Positions 38,788-48,596 of a stretch of 64,000 nucleotides of DNA are shown one piece after another. The stretch comes from Juglans regia (lineage: Eukaryota; Streptophyta; Magnoliopsida; Fagales; Juglandaceae). The stretch covers positions 36,123,250-36,187,249 of the forward strand of contig NC_049910.1 of the NCBI RefSeq assembly GCF_001411555.2. The letters run 5' to 3'. The notes beneath the pieces were generated by a model that did no database searches, was not told where the DNA came from, and saw only the letters and a program-made list of their open reading frames with translations. The translations under genes were made by a program, and so were the position numbers. Position 1 is the stretch's first letter. Every line of letters starts with the position of its first letter.

Positions 38788-39052
38788 ATGCTACCTACTT
38801 TCGGCAGAAGGTACCACCTCTGTCAACTACTACTTGAGTTCAAAGAGGACCGGATCCACCAGTCCCCTTTATGCTTTATCGTTTTGTGCCAAAAAGCAGC
38901 TTCAGCCGCCAGACACAATGATGACACCCGTGGTTAAATAGTAATAACACTGTTCACCCACGGATTTACTTTCTGCTTTTATTTTCCCGTGCTTCAACAG
39001 TAAAATGACAACTGTGAGTCACGGATCCCATGTAAATAGGAACTCCTTCATC

Positions 39053-39059
39053 TATAAAA
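39053..39059 (+). promoter_or_regulatory. TATA box of the putative viral pregenomic RNA promoter
   Basis: TATAAAA in the context tcTATAAAAggag, in the 540-bp intergenic region after ORF2. Transcription would start near 39085. On a circular genome the leader would run through the terminal repeat and the primer site to the ATG at 31815, about 570 bases. That long leader with short ORFs (for example 39221-39301) fits this virus family. Confidence 0.6.
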
Positions 39060-39324
39060 GGAGAACCTTGTTTCATTTCAAGGCAGAGACAGTTTAGCGA
39101 AAACCCTTATTGTAAGCTATCTATCCATCTCTGCTTATTTTCACCTATTTCTCAAGAGCAAAGATCCTTTAGTGATCACTCTACCCATTCCCATAAACTT
39201 TGTAATCTTTGTTAAAGTTTATGAATATGTTTATTATATTATTTGTTCCATTATTTCGCATTGCATCCATGCATATGGTCGGTTCAACCGCCTGCCTTTA
39301 ATTGTGCATATTTATTTGCTTTGC

Positions 39325-39384
39325 TTTATTGTTCCACATATTCTTCTTCCTTCTCTTCTTCTTCAGTCCCCTTCTCTCCATTTC
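39325..39384 (+). repeat. Right 60-bp terminal direct repeat of the viral insert
   Basis: Identical to 31484-31543. After it the sequence changes to host DNA ('cgctgtctaaataaaatgag'). Confidence 0.95.
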
Positions 39385-39389
39385 CGCTG

Positions 39390-39570
39390 TCTAAATAAAA
39401 TGAGATTAGATGAAATAATTGAGATGTAATAAAAGTTAAAAATTGAATAAAATATTTTTTTATTTTAAAATTTAAAAGAATTAAATTATTTTTTGTATTT
39501 TATTTAAAATTTTGAAACAATTATAATAATTAAATGAGATGAGACAAAATCAGATGAGATGAGAGATCTA
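39390..39570. mobile_element. MITE of the 'ATCTCATCTC' family at the right edge of the viral insert
   Basis: Begins 'ctaaataaaatgagattagatg' and ends 'atgagatgagacaaaatcag', with the family's AT-rich centre. It is in the opposite orientation to the truncated copy at 31338-31483. Confidence 0.55.
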
Positions 39571-40545
39571 AGTTAATAGAAAACTTTACTTAAATTTATA
39601 ATCCAGAAAAAATGCATTAATACAACCAATAGCCTTACTCTAAACGGTATCTTTTAACGTCTGTGCACAATACATCATCGACATTATTGACATAATAAAA
39701 TTTTTAAAAATTTACATTTTACAATTTTTTGATCGGACATGTAGAAGTGTAGAGGTGCGTCTTTGAAACTAATGTACAAATACATTTTTTATTAAGGAAA
39801 TCAGACGTAATGCTATCACAATTAAAAAATTAGTTCAATTGAAGATTTGGTAAATTAATATGGTTATCGTTAAAAAAAATATTAAGGAATCAAGAAAAAG
39901 ATGAATAAATTGTCAGAAAAATATTTTAGTCATGAATAAATTACACTAAAATAATCTAATAAATTAGTGTGACTTTATATGATTTATCAGATTATAAAAT
40001 TATTTTTATTATAAAATTAATATAATAAATTATATAAAATTACGTTAATTTATGACGTTACTTTTATATAATTTTTTTATTACTATAACTGTTATTATTA
40101 TACAGGGCTTTCTATAGATCAAATCCAACCTATTCCCTTTTATCAAGTCTATGAATAAGTTAATATATATTTGCATAATTGTTTTTATATAAAAAACAAC
40201 TATTATTATATTGTTTCGTGAAGTAGAGTGATTTGACCTGACAAATAATATTTCTATGTGAATGATTGACTTGGTTTGGTTATCAGGATGGCATGTAATC
40301 CATCTCATATTATTATTATAAATTTTTAAAATTTATATATAAAATATAATAAATAATTTAATTTTTTAAATTTTAAAATAAAAATTATATTAAAAAATTA
40401 TATTATAATAATATTTTATTTAACTTTTATATCATTTTATCTGATCTCATATATATAACTAAATGAGACAATCAATAATTAGTTTGATATAAGATGAAAT
40501 TATTTTAACAATCAAACATAGTTGAAAAGTATATAAAAATAGTGC
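39571..40545. other. AT-rich intergenic DNA
   Basis: No gene. Contains another AT-rich MITE of the 'ATCTCATCTC' family at about 40285-40455 (ccatctcatattatt ... tatctgatctcat). Confidence 0.5.
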
Positions 40546-41197
40546 TAGGTAGCAGAGCCCCGCACCTTGCTGCCCCACCACCATTCCCCCCACCCTGCAT
40601 TTCTCTCGTCCCGTACTTATATATTTTATTATATAAATATATATACTATACATATTTATAAATATTTATTATTTGTAGTTTTGTATTATATATAAATATA
40701 GTAATATGTATTAAGTATAATTTTTACTTAATATTTTATATAAGTTGTAATGTAGTAAGATGATCATTTTATAAAGAGTCGTGCTATACAGAAGTCTCGC
40801 ATTATGCAAACCACTTAAAAACATATTTATAAGTAGTGTGCAGAGTGTGTGCCTTATGTTTAGGATTTTTCTTTTATAAATTGTCAAAGCAATACAAAAG
40901 TCTCAAATTGCTTAAGTGTGAGACTTATATTATAAATGAAATTTATAAAAATGGTCACCTTATTACATTACAATTTACATAGAATATGTACTAACAAATT
41001 TAAAAATTAAAAATTATAGTCATATTTACAAATACAAATTTATAATTTAAGTCTAAAAATATGTTTTTGATGATTTTTAAATTTATAAATAATTTTTAAA
41101 TCTAATAAATATAATCTATTATTAAAGTAGGCAGATGAGAGAGTGAAAATCCCACCACCAGCGGGGCAAGCCGGCAAGGGGTTACCCCGCACCCCTA
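40546..41197. mobile_element. hAT-like non-autonomous element with GC-rich ends
   Basis: 652 bp, from TAGGTAGCAGAGCCCCGC to ...CCCCGCACCCCTA. It is flanked by a perfect 8-bp target duplication, aatagtgc, at 40538-40545 and 41198-41205. GC-rich ends and an AT-rich interior resemble the element at 17380-18047, although the arms are shorter. No transposase. Confidence 0.85.
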
Positions 41198-41566
41198 AAT
41201 AGTGCTTGATCAGGATGGACTCACCTTGAATAATATCTACACCTTTTACAAGAGGGTAGAATATATCCAGGCATGTCTACTTAGAACCTATGTTGACTTT
41301 TGAGAATTGGGAGCATACAGTGGATTATCTCAAAAATTAATTATTCTCATTTCCATTAAGATTGAATTATTTTATGAAAAAAAACACTCTGCTTTGTATT
41401 TTGTGTTCTATTATATCTTGAGATATATTTTTTTTTAACATTTTATCATCTTGCTTAAAAGTCAACAATTCCAAATATTTTCCTCATTTATCAATTCAAC
41501 ATTTGAAAGGTTGATTTAGGGCAATGGATATGATGACTTTATGAACTACACAACATATATTTAATT

Positions 41567-41739
41567 GAGAAATAATACTTACAGTCGTGAGTGTGTAAGC
41601 GCCGTGCAGTTGTTTTGAAAAAAATAAATAAATATGAGACCCACATGAAAAGAAATTAATTTTTTAATAGTGGATCTCATTCTTTTTCAAATCGACTGCA
41701 CAGCATTTACGCATTTCAAGACTGTATGTAGCATTGCTC
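41567..41739. mobile_element. Palindromic MITE, 'GAGAAATG...CAGTCGT' family, copy 3
   Basis: GAGAAATAATACTTACAGTCG at the left mirrors the right end ACTGTATGTAGCATTGCTC, with inner arms cgccgtgcagt / actgcacagca. Confidence 0.72.
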
Positions 41740-42741
41740 TTTAAAGGAGGCGATACAAAATTTACTAAAGCCATGGGTCCTGTTTGGATGGAGAGAAAAG
41801 CTTAGATTCTTTAGAACACTCTCGTTAGATTAGACATCTTATCTCAAAATCCAAAAATTGCCTAATAGAGCATCAAAATATGTTAATGTGTATGAAGGCA
41901 ACCATGTGACCATATGACTGTCCGAATGTGCATGGAGGCAACCATATGACCGTTTTGGGCTATGCTGAATAGCCTGAATGTGTTTGAAAGGTGCATGGAG
42001 GCAACTAGGTAATTTTGTTTGAAACGTACTGAATAAGATGATTTGGATCAAATGTAAATTAAAAAATATATATATTAAATTAATTATATTTTATTATTAT
42101 ATAGAGAGTAGATGACTAATCTATTGAAAAAAATATATATTTTAGTTGGAATAGACAAAAGACAAAAGATACGATATTAGCCAAAATTTGACTTTACCAT
42201 AGTCTATACTAAGGAGGATCCTCTTTAAAAAGCTTAACGGTTTTGCTTTTAAGAAAAGTCTTCTTATAAGCGTGTTGTGCATTAAATCGCATATCTATTT
42301 AATGAAACGGTGCGAATTTAATACAGAAATAATTTTCACGAGACATGAAACCTTTGTTTCTCTTAAAATTTTTATTTTATTTTTAATAAAAAATTTATGT
42401 CAATATCGATAAATTTAATTAAATATATCACATCAAATATACGTAATTAAAGGTGATAAAATATGAGATAGAATATTAAAATTAATTTGGGTAGAATTTT
42501 AGGACATGTGCGCAGGGCCCGCCCATCTCGCACCCCCATAGAATTAGTGGTGCTTGTCCCTGTCCTGAAGTGACTGAGGGATCCTAAAGTCTGATCAAAA
42601 TTAATTAAAGAAAAAGCGAAACCTAACCACCTCTATTTCTAACTAATAGGAAGGTACTCGTACGTTGTCCTAGCTAGCTAGCTAGCTCGCTCATTAACAC
42701 ACAATATTATTAAATCAAACAAATTTAAAGCTAAGCCTGAC

Positions 42742-43186
42742 TAAGAGCATTCGCAATCGTTCAACTGTAAATTTGGACTAAAATATGAGGTTTTGATTAA
42801 AATTAAAATTTTTGAAGAGGTTAATTTATATTGGATTAATTATTTTAAAATTAAAATAATAATATTATATTATATATTTTAATAATTTTTTATATTTTAT
42901 AAATATACTCTATATATTAATTAATAATTTAATTTTTACTGTCTAAACAAATTATTTAACATAAATAATAAAGGAAGAAGAAACGAAGAGAAGATGAATA
43001 CTTTTTAATAAAATATTTTTTAGTTGATGAATAATAATTTACTTAATATGACTTTGGTTTTCCAATTACAGTAATTTATAACTTGACTTGAAGTGATTTT
43101 GATAGTCTAATGCAACTAATTTTGAGAAAATTTAGTTAAAATTTAGACTTGACTGATATTTAGCTAATCTAATGCCAGTGCTCTAA
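42742..43186. mobile_element. MITE with 'TAAGAGCATTC' ends
   Basis: About 445 bp, from taagagcattcgcaatcg to taatgccagtgctctaa (inverted). AT-rich interior. Related to 30839-31322. Confidence 0.6.
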
Positions 43187-43992
43187 GAGGAGTACTTGCC
43201 CTTGACCATTACCACACATGACTTTATTCTTCTTTTAACATAATTAGATCCCATGATTTTACTCAAATGTTGTTTTTTTTATTTAACATTTCTTAAGAAT
43301 ATACAACAAGACCAAAAGTTTTGAAGGCAAGAGTTACTTTTCTCTTGACATTTAGGAATATATTATATCGTGGACATGATATTTCTCAATAAAAAAATAC
43401 AGACAAAGAAATTAAGGGAAATGTTACATTTTAGATTACTGTTTTTATTCTTATTTTACTATGATGAGGTGTTATTGTATTAGTTTTTTAATTTCATTTT
43501 GTAAATATAAAAAATGATTCATGAGGGATAGAAAGTACTATATTTATAAAGCAGGATGGAAGTGAAATAAGAGTATGATATATAATATTATTTAGAATAG
43601 TAATATTATTTATCATCTTAATTTTTATCATTTTCTCATCATCTCATGATGTGATATTAGATTCACATACATCCATAAAGAGCTAAATAAATAAAAGGAA
43701 TCTAAAACTTGTATGGCTGGTAGTTGTCTGGCCGGGTGGGTATCTGGTGGTAACTTATTGGTAACCACCTAACATCCTTACAACTTGTTTGGATGCCGAG
43801 AAAAAAAAAAATCAGTAACTTGTTCGGCTGGCATGCCATTTTAAAAGGAAACTTAAAAAAAATAAAAAATAAAAAGGGAGATTCCGAGTTAAGCAGAAAG
43901 GAGGGCTTTGTTGTCAATTCGTCGATTCGATGTCTTATTGGTACTCCTGTAAATTCGTTGATATCATAAGGGTAAATGGCTAACACATCTCC

Positions 43993-44000
43993 TATAAATA
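43993..44000 (+). promoter_or_regulatory. TATA box of the 44205 gene
   Basis: TATAAATA in a GC-poor context. It is followed about 30 bases later by a pyrimidine-rich start region (ccatctctctctctcgtcactc), the usual plant core-promoter layout. The ATG of the downstream gene is 205 bases further. Confidence 0.65.
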
Positions 44001-44185
44001 GAGTGCCCCCTTTTGCTCCACTATTTCGTTTATTTTTGGGGTTCCATCTCTCTCTCTCGTCACTCTACTCTCTAGCTGTCTCCTTCTCTGCCTTATTTGT
44101 TTATTTTTCTATTTTTAATTCACCTGATAATTTTGAGGTGAGTTTACCCTTTTAGCCTTGTTTTGAACCTTGGTGCTGACGGGGC

Positions 44186-44266
44186 ATGCACCCAAAACGA
44201 CGCCATGAGTACCAAAACGATGCGACTTCCTCCGCGTCGCGTTTTGACGCCCAATATTGTCATTGA
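44186..44266 (+). other. Overlapping upstream ORF (uORF) of the 44205 gene
   Basis: An ATG 19 bases before the main start, in another frame. It reads 26 codons and stops at TGA 44264-44266, inside the main ORF. Its context (ggcATGc) is weak. If the transcript starts near 44025, ribosomes would meet it first. Confidence 0.4.
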
Positions 44267-44663
44267 TAAGAAACGCAAAGAGAGGGATGGACTCGGGTTG
44301 GGCGCCCTCGAACCCTCGTCGAAGCGGTCGACGTCGAAACCAGCCGGATGTGTCGATCCGATCCCGTCTAACCGACTTCTGGCCGGGTATCTTGCCCACG
44401 AGTTTCTCACCAGAGGTACGCTGCTCGGTCGACCGTGGGATCCGGCCCAAAAGGAGGCGATTCCGGTGTCGGGGAGAGGGAAGCAGAGGGATGACGGTGG
44501 AGCGGAGCCGAGAGGTGGAGCGGAGCGACGACGAGGACGACGACAGGTGGAAGATCACCAAAGGTACGTGGAATTAGCGAATTTACTAAAAACGGGTGGG
44601 GCCCACGTGCCGGGCATTGTGAACCCCACCCAGCTCGCTTGCTTCTTACAGTTACAGTTGTAG
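44205..44663 (+). CDS. Small conserved plant protein of unknown function
   Basis: Single-exon ORF of 152 residues; ATG at 44205 in the context gccATGa, TAG at 44661. This stretch has higher GC and coding-like codon use compared with the AT-rich flanks. The protein is basic and hydrophilic: an N-terminal MRLPPRRV patch, a KKRKER cluster, a central LLAGYLAHEFLTRGTLLG segment, an Arg/Gly-rich spacer, and a C-terminal block YVELANLLKTGGAHVPGIVN that ends in PTQL. I have the impression of similar short plant proteins that share the LLAGYLA and PGIVNPTQL blocks, but I know no function. No signal peptide or membrane segment. The promoter TATA box is at 43993. An out-of-frame upstream ATG at 44186 overlaps the start. 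Confidence 0.75.
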   Translation: MSTKTMRLPPRRVLTPNIVIDKKRKERDGLGLGALEPSSKRSTSKPAGCVDPIPSNRLLAGYLAHEFLTRGTLLGRPWDPAQKEAIPVSGRGKQRDDGGAEPRGGAERRRGRRQVEDHQRYVELANLLKTGGAHVPGIVNPTQLACFLQLQL

Positions 44664-45361
44664 TTCATGCCCATTTGCTTCGTTTATTTTCTTCTTTTCA
44701 AGGCTTGTATTTTCTTTTATTATTATTAATATTATTATTGTAAATTTGTAATTGTATCTTTTGAATCTCTGTCCTCGCTTTGTTTTTTGTAGCCTTTAAT
44801 ATTGCACGCGTTCATATATACGAATCTGATATCTGCATCATCATGCATGCACACTCCATATGATCAGAATTTCCAATTTAATTTTAAGATGCATGCATGC
44901 GCGCATGTTCTACCAAATATATATTTTATAACGCTAACTATATATAGAGACGATGTTTTATGGGATGAGGTAGCAGCTAGGCCGGATAGCATGCATGCAT
45001 TCATGGGTTGCTGCTATATACAAGAGTAAATTATTAATTAACATGCATTCATGAATCTTAGTCCCATATATAATACAGTATCGATATAATATTATCTCCA
45101 CTGGTTTACCATTTCGTACGAGATTTTTTGAGCGGTTCCTCCCTCGCGATCTCATGCATATAATATGCATGCGGTTTTATCAGCACGCGGGTAATTAAAT
45201 ACTCGACAGATTCTGATGTCAAATCCCGGAATATATATTGCTCTGGCCATGCATGCAGCTAGCCTTCTTAAATATATATAAGAAACATGTATATATATAT
45301 ATATAAATTATATATATATGCAGTATGCTGGATATTAAATATTTTATTCTATTTAAATTAA

Positions 45362-45520
45362 GAGAAATGATACTTGTAATATAAGTCTATAAGCGTTGCA
45401 CAATCATTTTAAAAAAATTTAATAAATATGAGACTCATATAAAAAAAAAAAATTTTTAATAATAAATTTAATTCTTTTTTAAAATAACTGCACGGTACTT
45501 CATTCTAACCATGCCTACAT
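45362..45520. mobile_element. Palindromic MITE, 'GAGAAATG...CAGTCGT' family, copy 4
   Basis: Diverged copy: GAGAAATGATACTTGTAATA ... aataactgcacggtacttc. The right end is approximate. Confidence 0.5.
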
Positions 45521-46299
45521 TTTGTTTATGCATATTTCAGAAAGGAGCTAGGCAATTAGTCTTGCGTACGTATGATATATATTCTTCTTTTCACAAAAGT
45601 ATATTGTACCATTCATGTTAAGATAATGACGATATGCACCTAGCTTGCGTGTCCGGTGAGTATGAATAGAAAGGGTGTCGACATGGTGTACGTGCGACGT
45701 TGTATAATATTAATGAAGTTTATGATCAACGTGCATGAAAAGAGTTGAACACGACTTTAGAAAGCATATATATATATATATATATTTATATATACGTACT
45801 GGTAGAGATCATGTGGTCACCGATCGAGTACGTAGTACCATTCTTGATAATTGACATGCATGAATATTGATCGACACTCAACAGCTAGCTCCTTAATTTT
45901 CACGTGAATATTAGTGTACGTACGTACGTGTGAATAATGAAGCTAGAATACATATACATAAACGTACGTACATGAAAAGTGTCGAACACGATTTTGGAAA
46001 GTGTATACGGCCGACTCATGATCATACATATTATACGTGATATAGAGAGAGAGATCACGTGATCGATGACTGTTCTTGATATTTCTCAGAAATCGATCGT
46101 GAACAGTGTACGTACGTACGTATAGATCATGTGTATATAGCAGTAGTAGTACTAGTGTACGTACGTACATACTGTATGTATGTAGGAAAAATGTATCATA
46201 TATTATCCATGCATTAATTGCGAGAATTAATGGGTGTCTGGAAAACTACATCGCGAGGATCTTATGGGTAACTTGGTCTCGTATATTTTCACAGATAAA

Positions 46300-46460
46300 A
46301 TAAAATAAATTTAGATAAAAGTTAAAAATTAAATAAAATATTATTAGAATATATTTTTTAATATTATTTTTATTTTAAAATTTAAAAAAGTTAAACTGTT
46401 TATTTTATTTTATGTAAAAATTAAAAAAAATTATAATAATTAAATAAAATAACATAAAAA
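46300..46460. mobile_element. MITE-like AT-rich element, 'ATCTCATCTC' family, diverged
   Basis: Follows the AT-rich core of the family ('aaaagttaaaaattaaataaaat', 'attataataattaaataaaat'); the outer arms are degraded. Confidence 0.4.
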
Positions 46461-47650
46461 ATTTTGTAAAAATGAACGAGACGAAGAAGAGCGCGACCTC
46501 TTCTTTATGTTAATCAAGGGAAAAAGAAGAAGAAATTAGCAGAAAAACGAACCGGCCGGCCCATTTCTTGCTAACTAAAGAAAATACAGAAATGAAAACC
46601 CAACTAAGCACATATATATTATAATACGTACCCAACTGTATGTATAGTCTGTATAATGTTTTAAAAGTCGTGATCAAAATATTCAAGGCTAAAGATTCTT
46701 GTTATCTACTTGAATAAATTATCAAACATCTAGAAAGGCAGTGAACCATCTGTTTTTTTTTTAAAGAAGTTAGTGGTCCAGATGCGGGCAGCAATATGAT
46801 CTTCTGCTGATCAAGTAGTCCTACTACTGGTTCTGAGCATTGATTCATCAGATTTCGACATGTGATTTGCATGAAATACATGCTAAACCAAGAAAAAGAA
46901 AACGAAAGAGGGCCATGCATTATTTAGCGGCCAGAGTCATTGAATGGTTGTGAATGAAGTTGTTCGATCGGTGATTTTGAACTTAGGGTACCACATGCAT
47001 ATGCATGCATGCCACATCGCTACCAAACCAATCAAGCAGCTTTCACCTAACAATCTTTATTTAGAACCTTTATATAAACTAACTCTGTAAAAAAATTAAG
47101 CTAGCTATAGATTTTCTATATATATATATATAGATGGTCCTACATTAATGTGCTAGGTTAGGCGCCTAGTACTGTGGGGGTGCTACATGAGTATTCACTG
47201 AGTCACTGTACGTGTCTGTCTTTTTGGGTATAACGGATTTTCTATTCTTTATAAAATTCTAATAATTATTATCTGGCTTTCTATGTTCTCATGGAAAATA
47301 ATAAAAGTGATGAATATATGGACATGATGATGATGATAAGGAGGAGCGCCTAGTTCAGTCGAAGCATGCAGCAGCCAGCTGAAATCAATCTCCTAAATTT
47401 GAAAGCAAGCCTCAAGTAATAAGAGAGAGCAACAAATATTTTTAGAATTAAGATCATATATATTGATCCGTCTTAAAAATCCCTCGTCATCATCTCACTA
47501 GCTGGCTGCATGCACTAGCTATGGCTATCTACCTCGATCGAGCGAGCTTGGACGCTCAATTAATTTGCCATTCATATTTGGTATGATCTCGGATTAAAAG
47601 CCAACCGGCCTTGTGCCAGTATATGATGTCGACATTCTTTGGAATTGGAC

Positions 47651-47745
47651 CCATCAGAATTATCACCTCCTTAATTTGGAACCACCCATCAGAATTATCA
47701 CCTCCTTAATTTGGAACCACCCATCAGAATTATCACCTCCTTAAT
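47651..47745. repeat. 35-bp tandem repeat, about 2.7 copies
   Basis: The unit starting ccatcagaattatcacctcc begins at 47651, 47686 and 47721, exactly 35 bases apart, with identical sequence in each. Confidence 0.95.
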
Positions 47746-47767
47746 ACCAGTACGATAATAGTCATTA

Positions 47768-47890
47768 CACTAAAAAGAAAAAAAAATATTTAAAATAGAT
47801 TATTTACGATAAAAACAATTATTTATGATAAAAATAATTATTTTTACTGAAAATAATTAGTAACAAATAAGCAGTTTTCTTATAGTACTG
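47768..47890. mobile_element. Small CACTA-like element
   Basis: Starts CACTAAAAAGAAAA and ends TTTTCTTATAGTACTG (inverse). The interior holds 'attatttacgataaaaacaa' and 'attatttatgataaaaata' repeats, resembling the one at 2563-2700. Confidence 0.5.
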
Positions 47891-48374
47891 ACGAAGTTAT
47901 TTGAATTTTTTTATGTATTTTTTTTATCATCTTAAATATTAAAAAAAAATCATAATATTAAAAAATATTTATTTAATTATTAAATTAAAAAAAAAAAAGA
48001 CTATTGGAGCACGAGATCCAAAACATTTTCCTAATATATATGGTATTGTTATGAACCATATGATGGCTAGGACCACACAATGCTAACGGTAACAGCGCAT
48101 ACATACACATGGCCACGTTTAAGGCACTCTAACATCAAAATAAAGGAATCATTGCATATATTGAAGAGAATATCTTTCCACCGGTCCGTCTGCTATCCTT
48201 CTAATAATAGCCATTCAATAAATGTTTGCCACATAGACTCTTCTATTTCATATCTAATGTGCCTACCTATAGCTGATAATGTTGTGCAAAAAGCTCCCTC
48301 GTCTCTACTGTGAAATGGCAATCCAATCTCTCTCTCATTCAATTGTTTTTCCTCAACTTCGTTTTTATCGCAAA

Positions 48375-48596
48375 ATGGAACAACCACCAACCCCAATGGC
48401 CTTCTCTCAAAGCTCCTCCTCCTCCTCACCCACACAGGATAAAGACGTAGCTAGCCAGAAGAGAAAGCTGCCTACCCCACAAGAACTCTAATCCCACTAT
48501 GAGTCCCAAGGGCTCGACTCCCAATAAGCCTTTACCAAGGTCATAGAGGACTTCTAGCACGCTCTCTACATGGTCATCTTCTCCTTGAGTGAGTGA
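48375..48596 (+). pseudogene. Broken gene fragment with KRKLPTPQEL motif
   Basis: A frame opening at the ATG at 48375 reads a Ser-rich leader, then QKRKLPTPQEL, stop, SHYESQGLDSQ, stop, then KVIEDF, stop and HALYMVIFSLSE. The protein-like run continues in one frame through stops at 48489, 48537 and 48555, so this is a nonsense-damaged copy of a real gene, probably its first exon. The block resembles the N-terminus of a plant protein I cannot name. The parent gene is not in the window. Confidence 0.55.

Larger units (their letters stand above)
31484..39384 (+). mobile_element. Endogenous caulimovirid (florendovirus/petuvirus-like pararetrovirus)
   Basis: A 7,901-bp insert that equals one circular genome of 7,841 bp plus a 60-bp terminal redundancy. 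It encodes, in order, movement protein, coat/zinc-knuckle, aspartic protease, reverse transcriptase and RNase H in one frame (31815-37520), then a second overlapping ORF (37435-38787), then an intergenic region with a TATA box (39053-39059). No integrase is seen, as expected for Caulimoviridae. A fused polyprotein plus a second ORF of unknown role matches my recollection of florendoviruses; petuviruses have only the polyprotein. Two in-frame stops in the large ORF mean this copy alone cannot make the full polyprotein. No target-site duplication is seen. Confidence 0.9.
41198..43985. other. Intergenic DNA with small transposons
   Basis: No gene supported. Contains MITEs at 41567-41739 and 42742-43186. 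Also a local repeat of 'catggaggcaacca' (about 41930 and 41994) and a (CTAG)n run at 42670-42686. Confidence 0.5.
44664..48374. other. AT-rich intergenic DNA
   Basis: No gene supported. The sequence is full of ATGCATGC, ACGTACGT and (TA)n runs. It contains MITEs (45362-45520, 46300-46460), a diverged tandem duplication (about 45733-45850 and 45965-46100), a 35-bp tandem repeat (47651-47745) and a small CACTA-like element (47768-47890). Confidence 0.5.

Noticed and set aside
31484..39384. Calling the viral insert a Ty3/gypsy LTR retrotransposon
   Set aside because: There is a 30K-type movement protein and no integrase, and the terminal repeat is only 60 bp.
42490..42540. Short GC-rich block with 'tagaatt' on both sides, possibly another hAT end
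   Set aside because: Only about 40 bp lie between the repeats and no partner terminus was found; too weak to call.
47651..47745. CRISPR-like array
   Set aside because: The 35-bp units are contiguous with no spacers; a simple tandem repeat in a plant genome.
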